Shown here: positions 32,722 to 41,406 of the stretch, in pieces
Layout of the letters: each line of letters opens with the position of its first letter
Numbering within the stretch: position 1 is the stretch's first letter
DNA from: an uncultured Clostridia bacterium
GTDB taxonomy: Bacteria; Bacillota; Clostridia; Oscillospirales; Ruminococcaceae
Length of the DNA: 51,326 nt
Reading direction: 5' to 3'
Assembly: GCA_947624745.1 (NCBI GenBank)
Contig: CANQLR010000018.1
Coordinates: 1-51,326 of the forward strand
Position numbers and translations under genes: made by a program
Notes under the pieces: generated by a model
Databases searched by the model: none
Told to the model about the DNA's origin: nothing
Seen by the model: only the letters and a program-made list of their open reading frames with translations

Positions 32722-32760
32722 ATAAATCTCTCCTTGGTGAAAAATAGGGTCGTCCCGAAT

Positions 32761-32789
32761 ATTATAAACCAAAATTTCAGGGATTTCAA
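32761..32789 (-). promoter_or_regulatory. Promoter of asnB
   Basis: On the minus strand, TTGAAA (32784-32789) and TATAAT (32761-32766) with a 17-bp spacer. Divergent from the SGNH-like gene's promoter about 60 bp away. Confidence 0.78.
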
Positions 32790-32849
32790 TAGAAAAGGCT
32801 CCAAAAAAGTTACGCAAAGGTTACAATTTATTAAAATTTCAATATTTCC

Positions 32850-32878
32850 TTGAAAAATTGCTGATTTTATTGTATACT
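32850..32878 (+). promoter_or_regulatory. Promoter of the SGNH-like/DUF4358 cluster
   Basis: TTGAAA at 32850-32855 and TATACT at 32873-32878, 17-bp spacer. Confidence 0.78.
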
Positions 32879-32918
32879 ATAATGTAAGCGAAATATTATT
32901 TAACGTTTGGGTGATAAC

Positions 32919-33773
32919 ATGGGAAATAAAAAAGTCATAAAAGTAAGGTACCGCTTAAGCGTCATCTTTTTCGGGACAGTGCTGATATTCGGCCTTATGT
33001 TCTATAAATATCTTAAGTCCACCACCTTGGAGGACGTTTTGTCCGAGGAGCGAACCATCACCGTTTTCTCGGAAAACACCGTCAAAAAGGGGAGCGCTTC
33101 GGACAGCCCGGACGGCGAAAGCGATGATCTGACCGACGGGGCCGAGCCGACCTCCTCCGCCGAGGTAATAAACCCCGTTCCCGAGAGCGAAGCGGTCGGG
33201 GAGGATTATCTTGACGGCTGCGTTTTCATCGGCGACAATATCACCTACGGGCTTGCGTCATACGGAATAGTTCCGAGCGGGAATGTTTTGGCCTCGGCGA
33301 GCTTAAGCGTCACAAAGATAGACACCGCCGAGATAGACACAGCCTCGGGCAAAAAAACCGTCATCGAGGCCGTTTCGGAGCTTTTGCCGGAAAAGGTCTA
33401 TGTGATGCTCGGCTCGAACGGCGCGGCGTACTCCACTCCGTCGGAGCTTTATATAAGCTACTCCTCGTTTCTGAATAAGCTTCGCATCGCCTCGCCCGAC
33501 TCGAAAATATTCATAATCTCCACCCCTCCCGTCACCAAGTCTAAGGAGGATTCAAAGGAGTCACCGATAAAAAACAGCGACATCGACGACCTGAACTCCC
33601 AGCTTTTGGATTACTGCAACAAAAACTCGCTCTACTATCTCGACCTCAACTCCGCTTTAAAGGGCGATGATGGCTGCCTTTCCGCCGACAGCGCCGAAAA
33701 CGACGGCCTGCACTTCAAAAAGACTACATACGAGACATTTGTAAACTATATTTTAACACATACTGTGGGATAG
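32919..33773 (+). CDS. Membrane-anchored SGNH/GDSL-like protein with altered catalytic site
   Basis: A 284-residue protein: one N-terminal membrane helix (about residues 13-29), a variable Ser/Asp-rich linker, then an SGNH-hydrolase-like domain. The first block reads VFIGDNITYGL (102-112) where active members have GDS, so the nucleophile serine is asparagine. The later MLGSNGA and DGLHF blocks, the latter with the catalytic Asp-x-x-His, remain. It may be a binding protein, not an esterase. The start at 32919 has GGGTGAT in front. It is followed within 3 bp by a DUF4358 lipoprotein, a common pairing. Confidence 0.8.
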   Translation: MGNKKVIKVRYRLSVIFFGTVLIFGLMFYKYLKSTTLEDVLSEERTITVFSENTVKKGSASDSPDGESDDLTDGAEPTSSAEVINPVPESEAVGEDYLDGCVFIGDNITYGLASYGIVPSGNVLASASLSVTKIDTAEIDTASGKKTVIEAVSELLPEKVYVMLGSNGAAYSTPSELYISYSSFLNKLRIASPDSKIFIISTPPVTKSKEDSKESPIKNSDIDDLNSQLLDYCNKNSLYYLDLNSALKGDDGCLSADSAENDGLHFKKTTYETFVNYILTHTVG

Positions 33774-33776
33774 ACT

Positions 33777-34232
33777 ATGAAAAAAATTCTCTGCCTTTTG
33801 GCCGCGCTTTCGCTGCTTCTGTGCTCCTGCGGCAAATATAACGAGCCCGACCCTGCGGCGCTCATGGATGAGCTCTGCTTTATCGAGGGACTCGAGGACA
33901 TGACCGAGGCGAGCGCCGACGACGTAGCGTTTTTGTTCGATATCGACCTTGATACCGCGGAGGAATACTCGGTCCGCTACAACTCGAACGGCGGCTATGC
34001 CGACATGATAGCGATATTCAAGATGAACGGCGCGGAGGACGCGGAGGCCGCAAAGCAGGCCCTCAGCGATTACAAGGACGCGCGCTATGAGGACTTCAAG
34101 GGCTACGCTCCATTGGAGGCCAAGAAGATAGAGGACGGGCAGGTCCTCGTTTACGGCAGATACGCGCTGCTTCTCATCGTCGGAAACATCGACACTGCCG
34201 TCAGCTGCGCGGATACGGAATTTACCGAATGA
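33777..34232 (+). CDS. DUF4358 lipoprotein
   Basis: A 151-residue secreted lipoprotein. The signal peptide MKKILCLLAALSLLLCSC ends in a lipobox with Cys18 as the likely anchor. The mature part matches the DUF4358 pattern (YNSNGGYADMIAIFKMNGAEDAEAAKQALSDY, then GQVLVYGRYALLLIVGNIDTAV). The function is unknown. These proteins are frequently next to SGNH-like genes, as here. It overlaps the next gene by 4 bp (ATGA). Confidence 0.8.
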   Translation: MKKILCLLAALSLLLCSCGKYNEPDPAALMDELCFIEGLEDMTEASADDVAFLFDIDLDTAEEYSVRYNSNGGYADMIAIFKMNGAEDAEAAKQALSDYKDARYEDFKGYAPLEAKKIEDGQVLVYGRYALLLIVGNIDTAVSCADTEFTE

Positions 34233-35851
34233 AAAAGACATTATTCTGCATTATAATATGCGCGTCGCTCCTCTTTGTCGCCTGCGAGCCGATAGATAAG
34301 GTCGTCTCGTTTTTTGCGGACGACGGCACCGGCTATATCTTCAAGACATCGCTACCGAGCGACCCCGAAAACCTCGACCCGCAGCTATGTAACGACCCGA
34401 GCGGGGAAAAGATCTGCAAAAACCTCTATGCCGGGCTCATGGGCTATGACAGCGGCGGAAAGCTCACCCAAAAGCTCGCACGAGACTATACCATCTCGGA
34501 GGACGGCTTAAGCTACACCTTCTATCTTATTGAGGGGCTGAAGTGGCACGCCCTCGGGAACTATGAGCATGATCTGACTGCAGACGATTTCGTCTACGGC
34601 TTCCGGCGGCTGATGGACCCGAAGACCGCCTCGCCGCACTCGGAAAAATACTTTTGCATCAAAAACGCCGAGGCCGCAAGAAACGGCTTCATCGACGTTT
34701 CCGAAATAGGCGTTTCCGCGCCGGATAAGCTGACCGTCGTATTCACCCTCGAATACCCCTGCGCCGAGTTTTTGCATCTTTTGGCCGAGCTTCCGGCGAT
34801 GCCCTGCTGCGAGGACTTTTTCATCACCTCGGGCGGAAAATACGGCCTCGAGGCGGAGGCTGTCTGCTCGAACGGTCCGTTCTTTGTCAGATACTGGCTC
34901 CACGACCCATACGGCAAGAGCAACTATGTCCGCCTGCGCCGAAACCCCGGCTACAGCGACGTCATTCCCGTCTCGGCGGGCGGCGTGAACTATCTAATAA
35001 CCTCCGACGAGGAGCAGCGCCTTGAGGATTTCAATTCCGGAGCAACCGACGTTCTGACCTTCTCCCCGGGCGAAGCCCCCAAGACCGACGGCAGCGAGCT
35101 TATAAGCGGCTTCGGCGGAACGGCGGGGCTTGTCTTCGGCAAAAAAAGCAAGATCTTCTCATCAAACGAGGTCCGCGAGGTTTTCTCCTGGGCGATTGAC
35201 CGCGCCGCGCTCAAAGATCAGGCCCCGGATATCCTCGGCGAGGCAAGATCGCTCGTTCCTCCGTCAGATTCTATGTATCTTCGCGGCTACACCTCGCGCG
35301 TACCCGAGGGCGTCTGCGAGACGGATATTTCGATGGCGGAGTACAAGTGGGGCTTTCTTCTTTCGGAGCGCGAAAAGGCCTCTCTCATCGGCATGAGCAT
35401 AATGGTGCCGTCCGACTTCGGTTACTCCGACTATCTCACCGCCGTGACCGACAGCTGGTACGAGGTGTTCTCGGTGCATATCCCGCTCGACATCGTCAAC
35501 CCGCGCGACTATGCCGAGCGCCTCAAAAGCGGCGACTATGACATCGCGCTCGCGATTTTAGAGCCCGGCGAGGACGGCGCGGCGGACTTTATAAAGCCGT
35601 TCGGCTCGAAAAACCGCTTCGGCTGGGTCTATAAAGAGGCTCTGGAGGCAGAGAACATCATCTGTAGAAGCGAAACACTCTCCGCCCTTAACTACGCCGT
35701 TTCGGAGGCCGAAAACGCTGTGCTTTCCGATCACACATTCATTCCCATCTGGTATCTCCCGTCCGCCGCCGTTTTTGACGACGACTGCGAGGACCTCGGC
35801 TTCGACCCGTTTGGCGGCACCGTATACTTTGAAAACGCCAAGCATTTCTGA
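34229..35851 (+). CDS. OppA-like substrate-binding lipoprotein
   Basis: A 540-residue family 5 extracellular solute-binding protein, the type that delivers oligopeptides to ABC importers. The signal peptide ends in the lipobox LFVAC. The mature N-terminus has FKTSLPSDPENLDPQLCNDPSGEKICKNLYAGLMGYD and the GLKWHALGN and DFVYGFRRLMDPKTASP segments typical of OppA. No permease or ATPase genes are near, so it is an orphan binding protein here. It may also act as a chaperone-like or sensing lipoprotein. Confidence 0.88.
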   Translation: MKKTLFCIIICASLLFVACEPIDKVVSFFADDGTGYIFKTSLPSDPENLDPQLCNDPSGEKICKNLYAGLMGYDSGGKLTQKLARDYTISEDGLSYTFYLIEGLKWHALGNYEHDLTADDFVYGFRRLMDPKTASPHSEKYFCIKNAEAARNGFIDVSEIGVSAPDKLTVVFTLEYPCAEFLHLLAELPAMPCCEDFFITSGGKYGLEAEAVCSNGPFFVRYWLHDPYGKSNYVRLRRNPGYSDVIPVSAGGVNYLITSDEEQRLEDFNSGATDVLTFSPGEAPKTDGSELISGFGGTAGLVFGKKSKIFSSNEVREVFSWAIDRAALKDQAPDILGEARSLVPPSDSMYLRGYTSRVPEGVCETDISMAEYKWGFLLSEREKASLIGMSIMVPSDFGYSDYLTAVTDSWYEVFSVHIPLDIVNPRDYAERLKSGDYDIALAILEPGEDGAADFIKPFGSKNRFGWVYKEALEAENIICRSETLSALNYAVSEAENAVLSDHTFIPIWYLPSAAVFDDDCEDLGFDPFGGTVYFENAKHF

Positions 35852-35862
35852 CGGAGGTAACT

Positions 35863-36576
35863 ATGCCGACACCGCACAACAGCGCGCTCCCGGGAGATAT
35901 CGCCGATACGGTCTTAATGCCCGGCGACCCCATGCGCTCGAGATATCTCGCCGAAAATTTTTTGGAAAACCCGAGGCTTGTAAACAACGTCCGCTCTGCG
36001 CAGGGCTATACCGGGCACTATAAAGGCAGGCCGGTGACGGTCATGTCCTCCGGCATGGGCATGCCCTCAATTGCCATTCACGCCCACGAGCTTTTTGATA
36101 TCTACGGAGTAAAAAGCATTATCCGCATAGGCACAGCCGGGGGAATGTCCCCCTCGGTCAGGGTCGGCGACATCATTATCGCCATGGCCGCCTGCATCGA
36201 CAGCGACTATATCTCCCGCAGATTTTCACTTGACGGCACATACGCCCCCGTCTGCGACTTCGGGCTTCTGAGCGAAGCGGTGTCCGCCGCCTCCGCCCTC
36301 GGCCTTGAATATAAGGTCGGAAACATTTTGTCCTCCGATATATTTTACGGCGAGAGCAAAGAGTCCGCCGAGCGCTGGAGCAAAATGAACGTTCTGGCGG
36401 TAGAGATGGAGACCGCCGCGCTTTACGCAAACGCCGCATACTTCGGCAAAAAAGCCCTGACGCTTCTCACGGTGTCGGATCATCTTCTCACCGGCGAGAG
36501 CCTTTCCTCCGACATGCGCGAGAGGGGACTTGACCGAATGATAAGGCTGGCTCTTGAAACGGCCGTTAAAAACTGA
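35863..36576 (+). CDS. deoD: Purine-nucleoside phosphorylase, DeoD type
   Basis: A 237-residue hexameric phosphorylase releasing purine bases from (deoxy)nucleosides. MPTPHNSALPGDIADTVLMPGDPMRSRYLAENFL has the phosphate-binding glycine and arginine. RIGTAGGMSPSVRVGDIII follows. VEMETAALY binds the ribose, and SDHLLTGE carries the catalytic aspartate. GGAGGTAA precedes the ATG by a normal spacing. It is the last gene before a clear terminator and could share a transcript with the lipoprotein upstream. Confidence 0.96.
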   Translation: MPTPHNSALPGDIADTVLMPGDPMRSRYLAENFLENPRLVNNVRSAQGYTGHYKGRPVTVMSSGMGMPSIAIHAHELFDIYGVKSIIRIGTAGGMSPSVRVGDIIIAMAACIDSDYISRRFSLDGTYAPVCDFGLLSEAVSAASALGLEYKVGNILSSDIFYGESKESAERWSKMNVLAVEMETAALYANAAYFGKKALTLLTVSDHLLTGESLSSDMRERGLDRMIRLALETAVKN

Positions 36577-36584
36577 AATAAAAA

Positions 36585-36607
36585 AACCCCTCGGCGGGGT
36601 TTCTTTA
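36585..36607 (+). terminator. Terminator after deoD
   Basis: The 6-bp stem AACCCC (36585-36590)/GGGGTT (36596-36601) with loop TCGGC is followed by TCTTTATT. A short A-run on the left may let it also end rpmB transcription. Confidence 0.8.
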
Positions 36608-36627
36608 TTGCATATCAGTTGTACCGA

Positions 36628-36813
36628 TCATGCTCTCGTAACTTTGCCCGAGCGCAGGCATCTTGAGCAGACGTAAACGTGACAGGGAGTGCCGTTCTTT
36701 AAGACCTTTACTCTCTTAACGTTGGGCTTCCAGGTTCTGTTCGTTCTTCTGTGAGAGTGAGAAACCTTGATGCCGAAAGTTACGCCCTTGCCGCAAACTT
36801 CGCATTTTGCCAT
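36628..36813 (-). CDS. rpmB: 50S ribosomal protein L28
   Basis: A 61-residue ribosomal protein of the zinc-binding (C+) form: CEVCGK near the start and CSRCLRSGK near the end provide four cysteines. MAKCEVCGKGVTFGIKVSHSHRRTNRTWKPN is the family signature. AAAGGAGG lies before the ATG at 36811-36813. An upstream in-frame ATG would place extra residues not seen in L28. It is a single-gene unit with its own promoter. Confidence 0.97.
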   Translation of the reverse strand: MAKCEVCGKGVTFGIKVSHSHRRTNRTWKPNVKRVKVLKNGTPCHVYVCSRCLRSGKVTRA

Positions 36814-36855
36814 GAGGCTGCACCTCCTTTGATGTTTCATGAAGTCACAAACTAT

Positions 36856-36884
36856 ATCTTAGCAAATTTTTTTCAAAAAAGCAA
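36856..36884 (-). promoter_or_regulatory. Promoter of rpmB
   Basis: On the minus strand, TTGCTT (36879-36884) and TAAGAT (36856-36861) with a 17-bp spacer, in an AT-rich region. Confidence 0.65.
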
Positions 36885-36933
36885 GTATTTTTTAAAAAAA
36901 GTTTCGGATTTTTTCAAATCTTTCCTTAATTAC

Positions 36934-37004
36934 TTGCTATTTTCTGAATTTTGTAGTACAATATAGGGTGAGATTTGGTTTTTGAGCCAATATTTACCTA
37001 TAAT
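36934..37004 (+). promoter_or_regulatory. Promoter region of the site-2 protease/ScpAB cluster
   Basis: Two candidates: TTGCTA (36934-36939) with TACAAT (36957-36962), 17-bp spacer, and TTGGTT (36975-36980) with TATAAT (36999-37004), 18-bp spacer. A short inverted repeat, GGTTTTTGAGCC, overlaps the second. I see no riboswitch-like fold. Confidence 0.55.
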
Positions 37005-37043
37005 ATTACATAGAAGAAAAATTTTACCTGAAAGGTTGGTCAT

Positions 37044-37733
37044 ATGCTTTTACTTAACTACAGAGGCGCCGAGCTTGTCATTATGCTCTGCATACGGCTG
37101 CTGATAGTTTTTACCATTCTTCCCGTCCACGAATTCTCCCACGCCTATGCCGCAAGAAAGCTGGGCGACAACACCGCGCTTATCGCGGGGCGGCTCACCC
37201 TCAATCCGCTCGCGCATATAGACCCCGTCGGCACGGTGCTGCTTCTTTTGTTCGGCTTCGGCTGGGCAAAGCCCGTGCCGGTGAACCCGAGAAACTTTTC
37301 AAATTTCAGGCGCGACAACGCCATTGTCTCGGCTGCGGGGCCGCTGTCCAACCTTGTCTGCGCGGTCGTCGCGATTTTTGCCAACCGCTTTATCCTAAAC
37401 GTCTATGCGATCTCCGAGGGCTCCGTAGCGACCGTCATGTTCTATGTCTACAACGCGGTCTACTACTTCTCCATAATAAATCTGAGTCTTTGCATCTTCA
37501 ACCTGCTTCCCATACGCCCGCTCGACGGCTCGAATATACTTTCCTACTTCCTGCCCGCAAAGGCGAACGCGTTTTTGTATAAGCACACAAGGGTCATACA
37601 GATTGTCCTTTACGCGGCTGTATTTTTGGGACTTTTGAGCGGTCCGCTCTCATGGCTCATTTCCAAGGTATATACCTTGCTTAATTTCCTGTTCGGCTGG
37701 GTAGACCTGCTGTTCGGGCTGATACTGAGGTAA
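37044..37733 (+). CDS. Site-2 protease family (M50) membrane metallopeptidase
   Basis: A 229-residue polytopic intramembrane protease. Zinc-binding HEFSH lies in PVHEFSHAYAARKLGD (about residues 29-33), and the third ligand in NLLPIRPLDGSNIL (N-x2-P-x2-PLDG). About five to six helices are present. GWAKPVPVNPRNF is the family's conserved re-entrant segment. This short form without PDZ domains precedes scpA in many Clostridia. The substrate is unknown. The gap to scpA is 2 bp. Confidence 0.92.
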   Translation: MLLLNYRGAELVIMLCIRLLIVFTILPVHEFSHAYAARKLGDNTALIAGRLTLNPLAHIDPVGTVLLLLFGFGWAKPVPVNPRNFSNFRRDNAIVSAAGPLSNLVCAVVAIFANRFILNVYAISEGSVATVMFYVYNAVYYFSIINLSLCIFNLLPIRPLDGSNILSYFLPAKANAFLYKHTRVIQIVLYAAVFLGLLSGPLSWLISKVYTLLNFLFGWVDLLFGLILR

Positions 37734-37735
37734 AA

Positions 37736-38473
37736 ATGAATCCTATTTCCTACCGGCTTGACGCTTTCGAGGGGCCTCTTGACCTTCTTTTATATCTCAT
37801 CTCAAAGCACAAGCTGAACATCAACGACATACAGATCTCGCTGCTTTTGGACCAGTATCTTGAATACATCGACGGCGCCGAGGAGCAGGACTTCGAGTAT
37901 GCGGGCGAATTTTTAGAGATGGCCGCACGGCTGATACTTATAAAAACGCTCTCGCTGCTTCCGAAGCACGAAGAAGCGCTCGAGATGAAGCGCGAGCTCC
38001 AGGGCAGGCTCATCGAGTATTCCCTCTGCAAGCAGGCCGCCGAGCGCTTAAGGCAGATGTATCGCGGCGACGCTGTGTATGTAAAGCGCCCGTCCGAGAT
38101 AGAGGTCTCAAAGACCTACAATCACTTCCACGAGCCCGACGACCTTTTGGCGGCGTACTTCGGCATATCGAGCCAGAGGCTTCGCAAAAGCCCGGTACAA
38201 GCGGCGGTCTTTCGGCCGATAGTCTCAAAAAGGATAGTCTCGGTCGCTTCAAAAATTCTGTATGTTTTAAGAAGGCTCTATAAGAGCGGAAAATGCGAGA
38301 TGGAGCACCTTTACGACGGCATGACCGACAAATCCGAAAAAATTGCCACCTTCCTTGCGATACTCGAGCTCACGAAATCGGGCAGAATACAGCTTAACGA
38401 CGACAACACGGAGATAACCTTTGACCGCACCAAGCGCAGAAAGAGGGAGACCGTTTCCGAAGAGGTAGAATAA
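37736..38473 (+). CDS. scpA: Segregation and condensation protein A
   Basis: A 245-residue kleisin that bridges SMC heads in the condensin complex. The start ISYRLDAFEGPLDLLLYLISKHKLNINDIQISLLLDQYLEYI is the conserved SMC-binding end. The C-terminal winged helix (VATFLAILELTKSGRIQLNDDNTEITF-like, about residues 200-235) binds the other head. The next base begins scpB, the usual arrangement. Confidence 0.96.
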   Translation: MNPISYRLDAFEGPLDLLLYLISKHKLNINDIQISLLLDQYLEYIDGAEEQDFEYAGEFLEMAARLILIKTLSLLPKHEEALEMKRELQGRLIEYSLCKQAAERLRQMYRGDAVYVKRPSEIEVSKTYNHFHEPDDLLAAYFGISSQRLRKSPVQAAVFRPIVSKRIVSVASKILYVLRRLYKSGKCEMEHLYDGMTDKSEKIATFLAILELTKSGRIQLNDDNTEITFDRTKRRKRETVSEEVE

Positions 38474-39031
38474 ATGCAGATAGATGAAAAAATTTCCATT
38501 ATAGAGGCGATACTGTTTGCCTCGGGCGACCCGATAGACTTCGACAAGCTCGCCTACGCCGCCGGAATCGAGCAGAGCGACCTGCACAAACTTATCCCGC
38601 TTCTCAATTCTAACTATTCCGACCGCGGCTCGGCCTTGGAGGTCATAAAGCTTGAAAACAGCTATCAGCTCTGCACCCGCGAGGCCTTCGCACCCTATAT
38701 CCGCACAGCTTTGGAGTCCAAGCGCTCGGCGACCCTTTCTCCCGCCGCGATGGAGACCCTGACCGTCATAGCCTACAACCAGCCGGTCACGAGGGGCTTT
38801 GTCGAGGACGTGAGGGGAGTGGATTCGAGCGGGGTCATCTCGAACCTTCTTGAAAAGGAGCTTATCGAGGAGGCCGGAAGGCTCGACGTTCCGGGGCGGC
38901 CGGTGACTTTTCGCACCACGGCGAACTTCCTGCGCTGCTTCAAGTTAAGCTCGATAGAGGATCTCCCGCCGCTTCCGAGCGACAATTCACAGATGACCTT
39001 TGACGACGTAAGCGCCCCCGACGGGGAGTGA
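38474..39031 (+). CDS. scpB: Segregation and condensation protein B
   Basis: A 185-residue dimeric partner of ScpA with two winged helices: IIEAILFASGDPIDFDKLAYAAGI and LSPAAMETLTVIAYNQPVTRGFVEDVRGVDSSGVISNLLEKELIEEAGRLDVPGRPV. The latter is the family signature. It starts at the base after the scpA stop. Confidence 0.96.
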   Translation: MQIDEKISIIEAILFASGDPIDFDKLAYAAGIEQSDLHKLIPLLNSNYSDRGSALEVIKLENSYQLCTREAFAPYIRTALESKRSATLSPAAMETLTVIAYNQPVTRGFVEDVRGVDSSGVISNLLEKELIEEAGRLDVPGRPVTFRTTANFLRCFKLSSIEDLPPLPSDNSQMTFDDVSAPDGE

Positions 39032-39061
39032 TCGGCAGGTTTTTCCCGAAAGGAGAGTGTT

Positions 39062-39859
39062 ATGACAGTACTTTTGATCATTCTCGGTATTATCGTCGGG
39101 ATAATTCTTGCCGTCGTGATACTCCTGCACTTTTCGGTCAGAGCTTATGTCGAGGCGGACAAAGCGGGGCTTGATCTGAAGGCAAAATACCTTTGGTTCA
39201 CGGTCTATAAGCTGAAGCTCCCCGAAAAGGAGCCGGAGGACAAGCCGCCGGAAGGCGAGCCACCCGCCGAAGCCCCCGAAATTATTTTAGAGGATATCCC
39301 CGAGGCCGCTTCTACTGAATCTCCCGAGGACAGCGCTCCCCCTGCCGACGAAGAAAAGCCGGAGGAAAAGTCTCCCGAACCGTCGGAGCAGTCCGACGGG
39401 AGCAAGGAGCCTCCCGAGGAGGAAGAAAATGAAGATACCCCGAAGCCGAGCCTTCTTGATATGTGGAACGAGTACAAAAAGTATATCCCCGCCGGAAAAA
39501 AGGCGTTCAGAAAGCTTTTGAAGCTCATCCGAATATACGACCTCGAATTTATGCTCAAGATCGGCAGCGAGGACCCATACAAGGCGGGGCTCAATTTCGG
39601 CAGGCTCAACGCCGCGGTATATTCGCTTTTGGGGCTTCTGTGCTGCATATTCACAGTCACGATACGCCATACCGAGATCAAATGCGATTTCGAGCACAAG
39701 GCGACCGACTACTACTTAAAGACCGCCGTTTACGTTCGTCCGAGCGCCGTAGTCGCGCTTGCCGCGTATGTCGGGATATATTATCTTAAGATCCGAAAAA
39801 GCATGAAAAAGCTTGAGAATAAAGCCAAAGCAACCGAAAAGGAGAATAGCAATGAATGA
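39062..39859 (+). CDS. DUF2953 membrane protein (YtfI-like)
   Basis: A 265-residue protein with an N-terminal helix (VLLIILGIIVGIILAVVILLHF), the conserved LDLKAKYLWFTVYKLKL, a long acidic/proline-rich linker (about 55-130, mostly E, P, D and S), then a C-terminal DUF2953 core (AGLNFGRLNAAVYSLLGLLCCIF). In Bacillus the ytfI gene next to gerW/ytfJ is of this family. The following gene is gerW here too, overlapping by 8 bp. The linker is low-complexity and longer than I would expect. Confidence 0.85.
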   Translation: MTVLLIILGIIVGIILAVVILLHFSVRAYVEADKAGLDLKAKYLWFTVYKLKLPEKEPEDKPPEGEPPAEAPEIILEDIPEAASTESPEDSAPPADEEKPEEKSPEPSEQSDGSKEPPEEEENEDTPKPSLLDMWNEYKKYIPAGKKAFRKLLKLIRIYDLEFMLKIGSEDPYKAGLNFGRLNAAVYSLLGLLCCIFTVTIRHTEIKCDFEHKATDYYLKTAVYVRPSAVVALAAYVGIYYLKIRKSMKKLENKAKATEKENSNE

Positions 39860-40265
39860 AAAGAACACAAATCTGGAAATTTTAGTCAGAACGGCCATTG
39901 AAAAGATAAAGGAAATGGTCGACGTCGAGACTATAATCGGAAAGCCAATAGTCACAGGCAACGGCACCACCATAATCCCCGTGTCGAAGGTGTCGGTCGG
40001 CTTCGGCTCGGGAGGATCCGACCTTCCCACCAAGCAGTCCGCGCAGTATTTCGGCGGCGGCGCCGGGGGCGGAGTTTCCATTCAGCCGATAGCGTTCATC
40101 GTTATCATGCCCGACGGAAACGTAAGGCTTTTGCAGCTTACCGTCAACGCTTCAAAGGAAAACGCAGCTTTGGCAATTCTTCCCGAGATAGTCGACAAGG
40201 TGAGCGCCATAATTTCCCAGAAAAAGTCGGACGGCAGCGCTTCCGCGGAGGATACCGCCGAATAA
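39852..40265 (+). CDS. ytfJ: GerW-family sporulation protein (YtfJ)
   Basis: A 137-residue spore protein of the GerW family. VETIIGKPIVTGNGTTIIPVSKVSVGFGSGG and GGGAGGGVSIQPIAFIVI are the signature segments. In Bacillus YtfJ is a forespore product needed for germination with L-alanine. GGAG at 39841-39844 sets the ATG at 39852. An upstream ATG at 39813 lacks support. Its presence is one of the best arguments that the organism forms spores. Confidence 0.93.
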   Translation: MNEKNTNLEILVRTAIEKIKEMVDVETIIGKPIVTGNGTTIIPVSKVSVGFGSGGSDLPTKQSAQYFGGGAGGGVSIQPIAFIVIMPDGNVRLLQLTVNASKENAALAILPEIVDKVSAIISQKKSDGSASAEDTAE

Positions 40266-40327
40266 GCAAGTATTTTTTGAGAAAGACGGCATAAACTATT
40301 CCCGAAATCTTTTTCGGAGGATAGTTT

Positions 40328-41389
40328 ATGGATCTGATCAAAAGAATGGTCGTCTGCCTCATATGCTTTGTTGTCATGGCGACGGTCATATGTATAAGAG
40401 TAAGCGCCGCAGAGGGCGATAATATAGTTACAAACGCAAAGGCCGCAGTCCTTATAGAAGCCGAGACCGGAAGAGTCCTCTACTCGAAAAACGCCGACGT
40501 TAAGCTCCCGATGGCGAGCACGACGAAGATAATGACCGCGATACTGTCGCTTGAATCGGGGGATCCGGACCGCAAATTTACGGTCGATCCCGAGGCGATA
40601 AAGGTCGAGGGCTCGTCGATGGGCCTTTTGGAGGGCGACACCGTCTCAAAGCGCGACCTTCTGTACGGTATGCTCCTTCCGAGTGGGAACGACGCCGCGA
40701 ACGCCACGGCTGTTGCGGTCTCGGGGAGCGTCGACGCGTTCGTTGCGCTCATGAACCAAAAGGCGCATGAGCTGGGTCTCAACTCGACCCATTTCGTCAC
40801 CCCGTCGGGGCTCGACGACAACACCAAGGAGCACTACTCCACCGCCATGGACATGGCGAGGCTTGCGGGCTACGCCATTTTAAACAACGACTTTCGGGCG
40901 ATATGCTCCGAAAAGTCGGTGAGCTTAGACCTTGGCGGAAGAAAGCTGTGGCTCAACAACACAAACAAGCTTCTCGGCAGCTGCGAGGGAGTTTTCGGGA
41001 TTAAGACCGGCTTCACCGACAAGGCGGGACGGTGTCTCGTCACCGCCTGCGAGAGGGGAGACATCACCCTGATCTGCGTGACCCTCGGCGACTCGACCGA
41101 CTGGATAGACCACGAAAAGCTCTACGACTACGGCTACTCCCGCCTGACCCGGCATAAGCTCGGCGGCGAGAGCTATAAGGTGCCTCTTGCGGGCGACGGC
41201 GGCTGCGAGGCCGAGCTTATCTGTCCCGAATTTTCGGTGATACTCGACCGCTCGGAGATAGATAAGGTCGAGAAAAAGGTGCTCCTGCCGCAGATAGTCT
41301 ATGAAAGCGAGAGGGGAACCGCCCTCGGCAAAGCGGTATATTATCTCGACGGCGGGATTATCGCGGTGATTGATCTGCAATTCAAATAA
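40328..41389 (+). CDS. D-alanyl-D-alanine carboxypeptidase (DacF type)
   Basis: A 353-residue low-molecular-weight PBP that trims the stem peptide. An N-terminal hydrophobic signal segment (about residues 7-28, ending VSAAEG) is followed by the serine motif ASTTKIM, the SGN motif in LLPSGNDAAN and KTGFTDKAG. The C-terminal extension ends without an obvious amphipathic anchor. Position after gerW suggests a DacF/DacB sporulation role. RBS TCGGAGGATAG lies upstream. It could also be a vegetative DacA. Confidence 0.93.
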   Translation: MDLIKRMVVCLICFVVMATVICIRVSAAEGDNIVTNAKAAVLIEAETGRVLYSKNADVKLPMASTTKIMTAILSLESGDPDRKFTVDPEAIKVEGSSMGLLEGDTVSKRDLLYGMLLPSGNDAANATAVAVSGSVDAFVALMNQKAHELGLNSTHFVTPSGLDDNTKEHYSTAMDMARLAGYAILNNDFRAICSEKSVSLDLGGRKLWLNNTNKLLGSCEGVFGIKTGFTDKAGRCLVTACERGDITLICVTLGDSTDWIDHEKLYDYGYSRLTRHKLGGESYKVPLAGDGGCEAELICPEFSVILDRSEIDKVEKKVLLPQIVYESERGTALGKAVYYLDGGIIAVIDLQFK

Positions 41390-41406
41390 CTTTTTAAGGT
41401 GACATA

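Noticed and set aside
36961-37043. A riboswitch before the site-2 protease gene
   Set aside because: Only a short hairpin next to a -10 box is seen. No conserved riboswitch core is recognisable.
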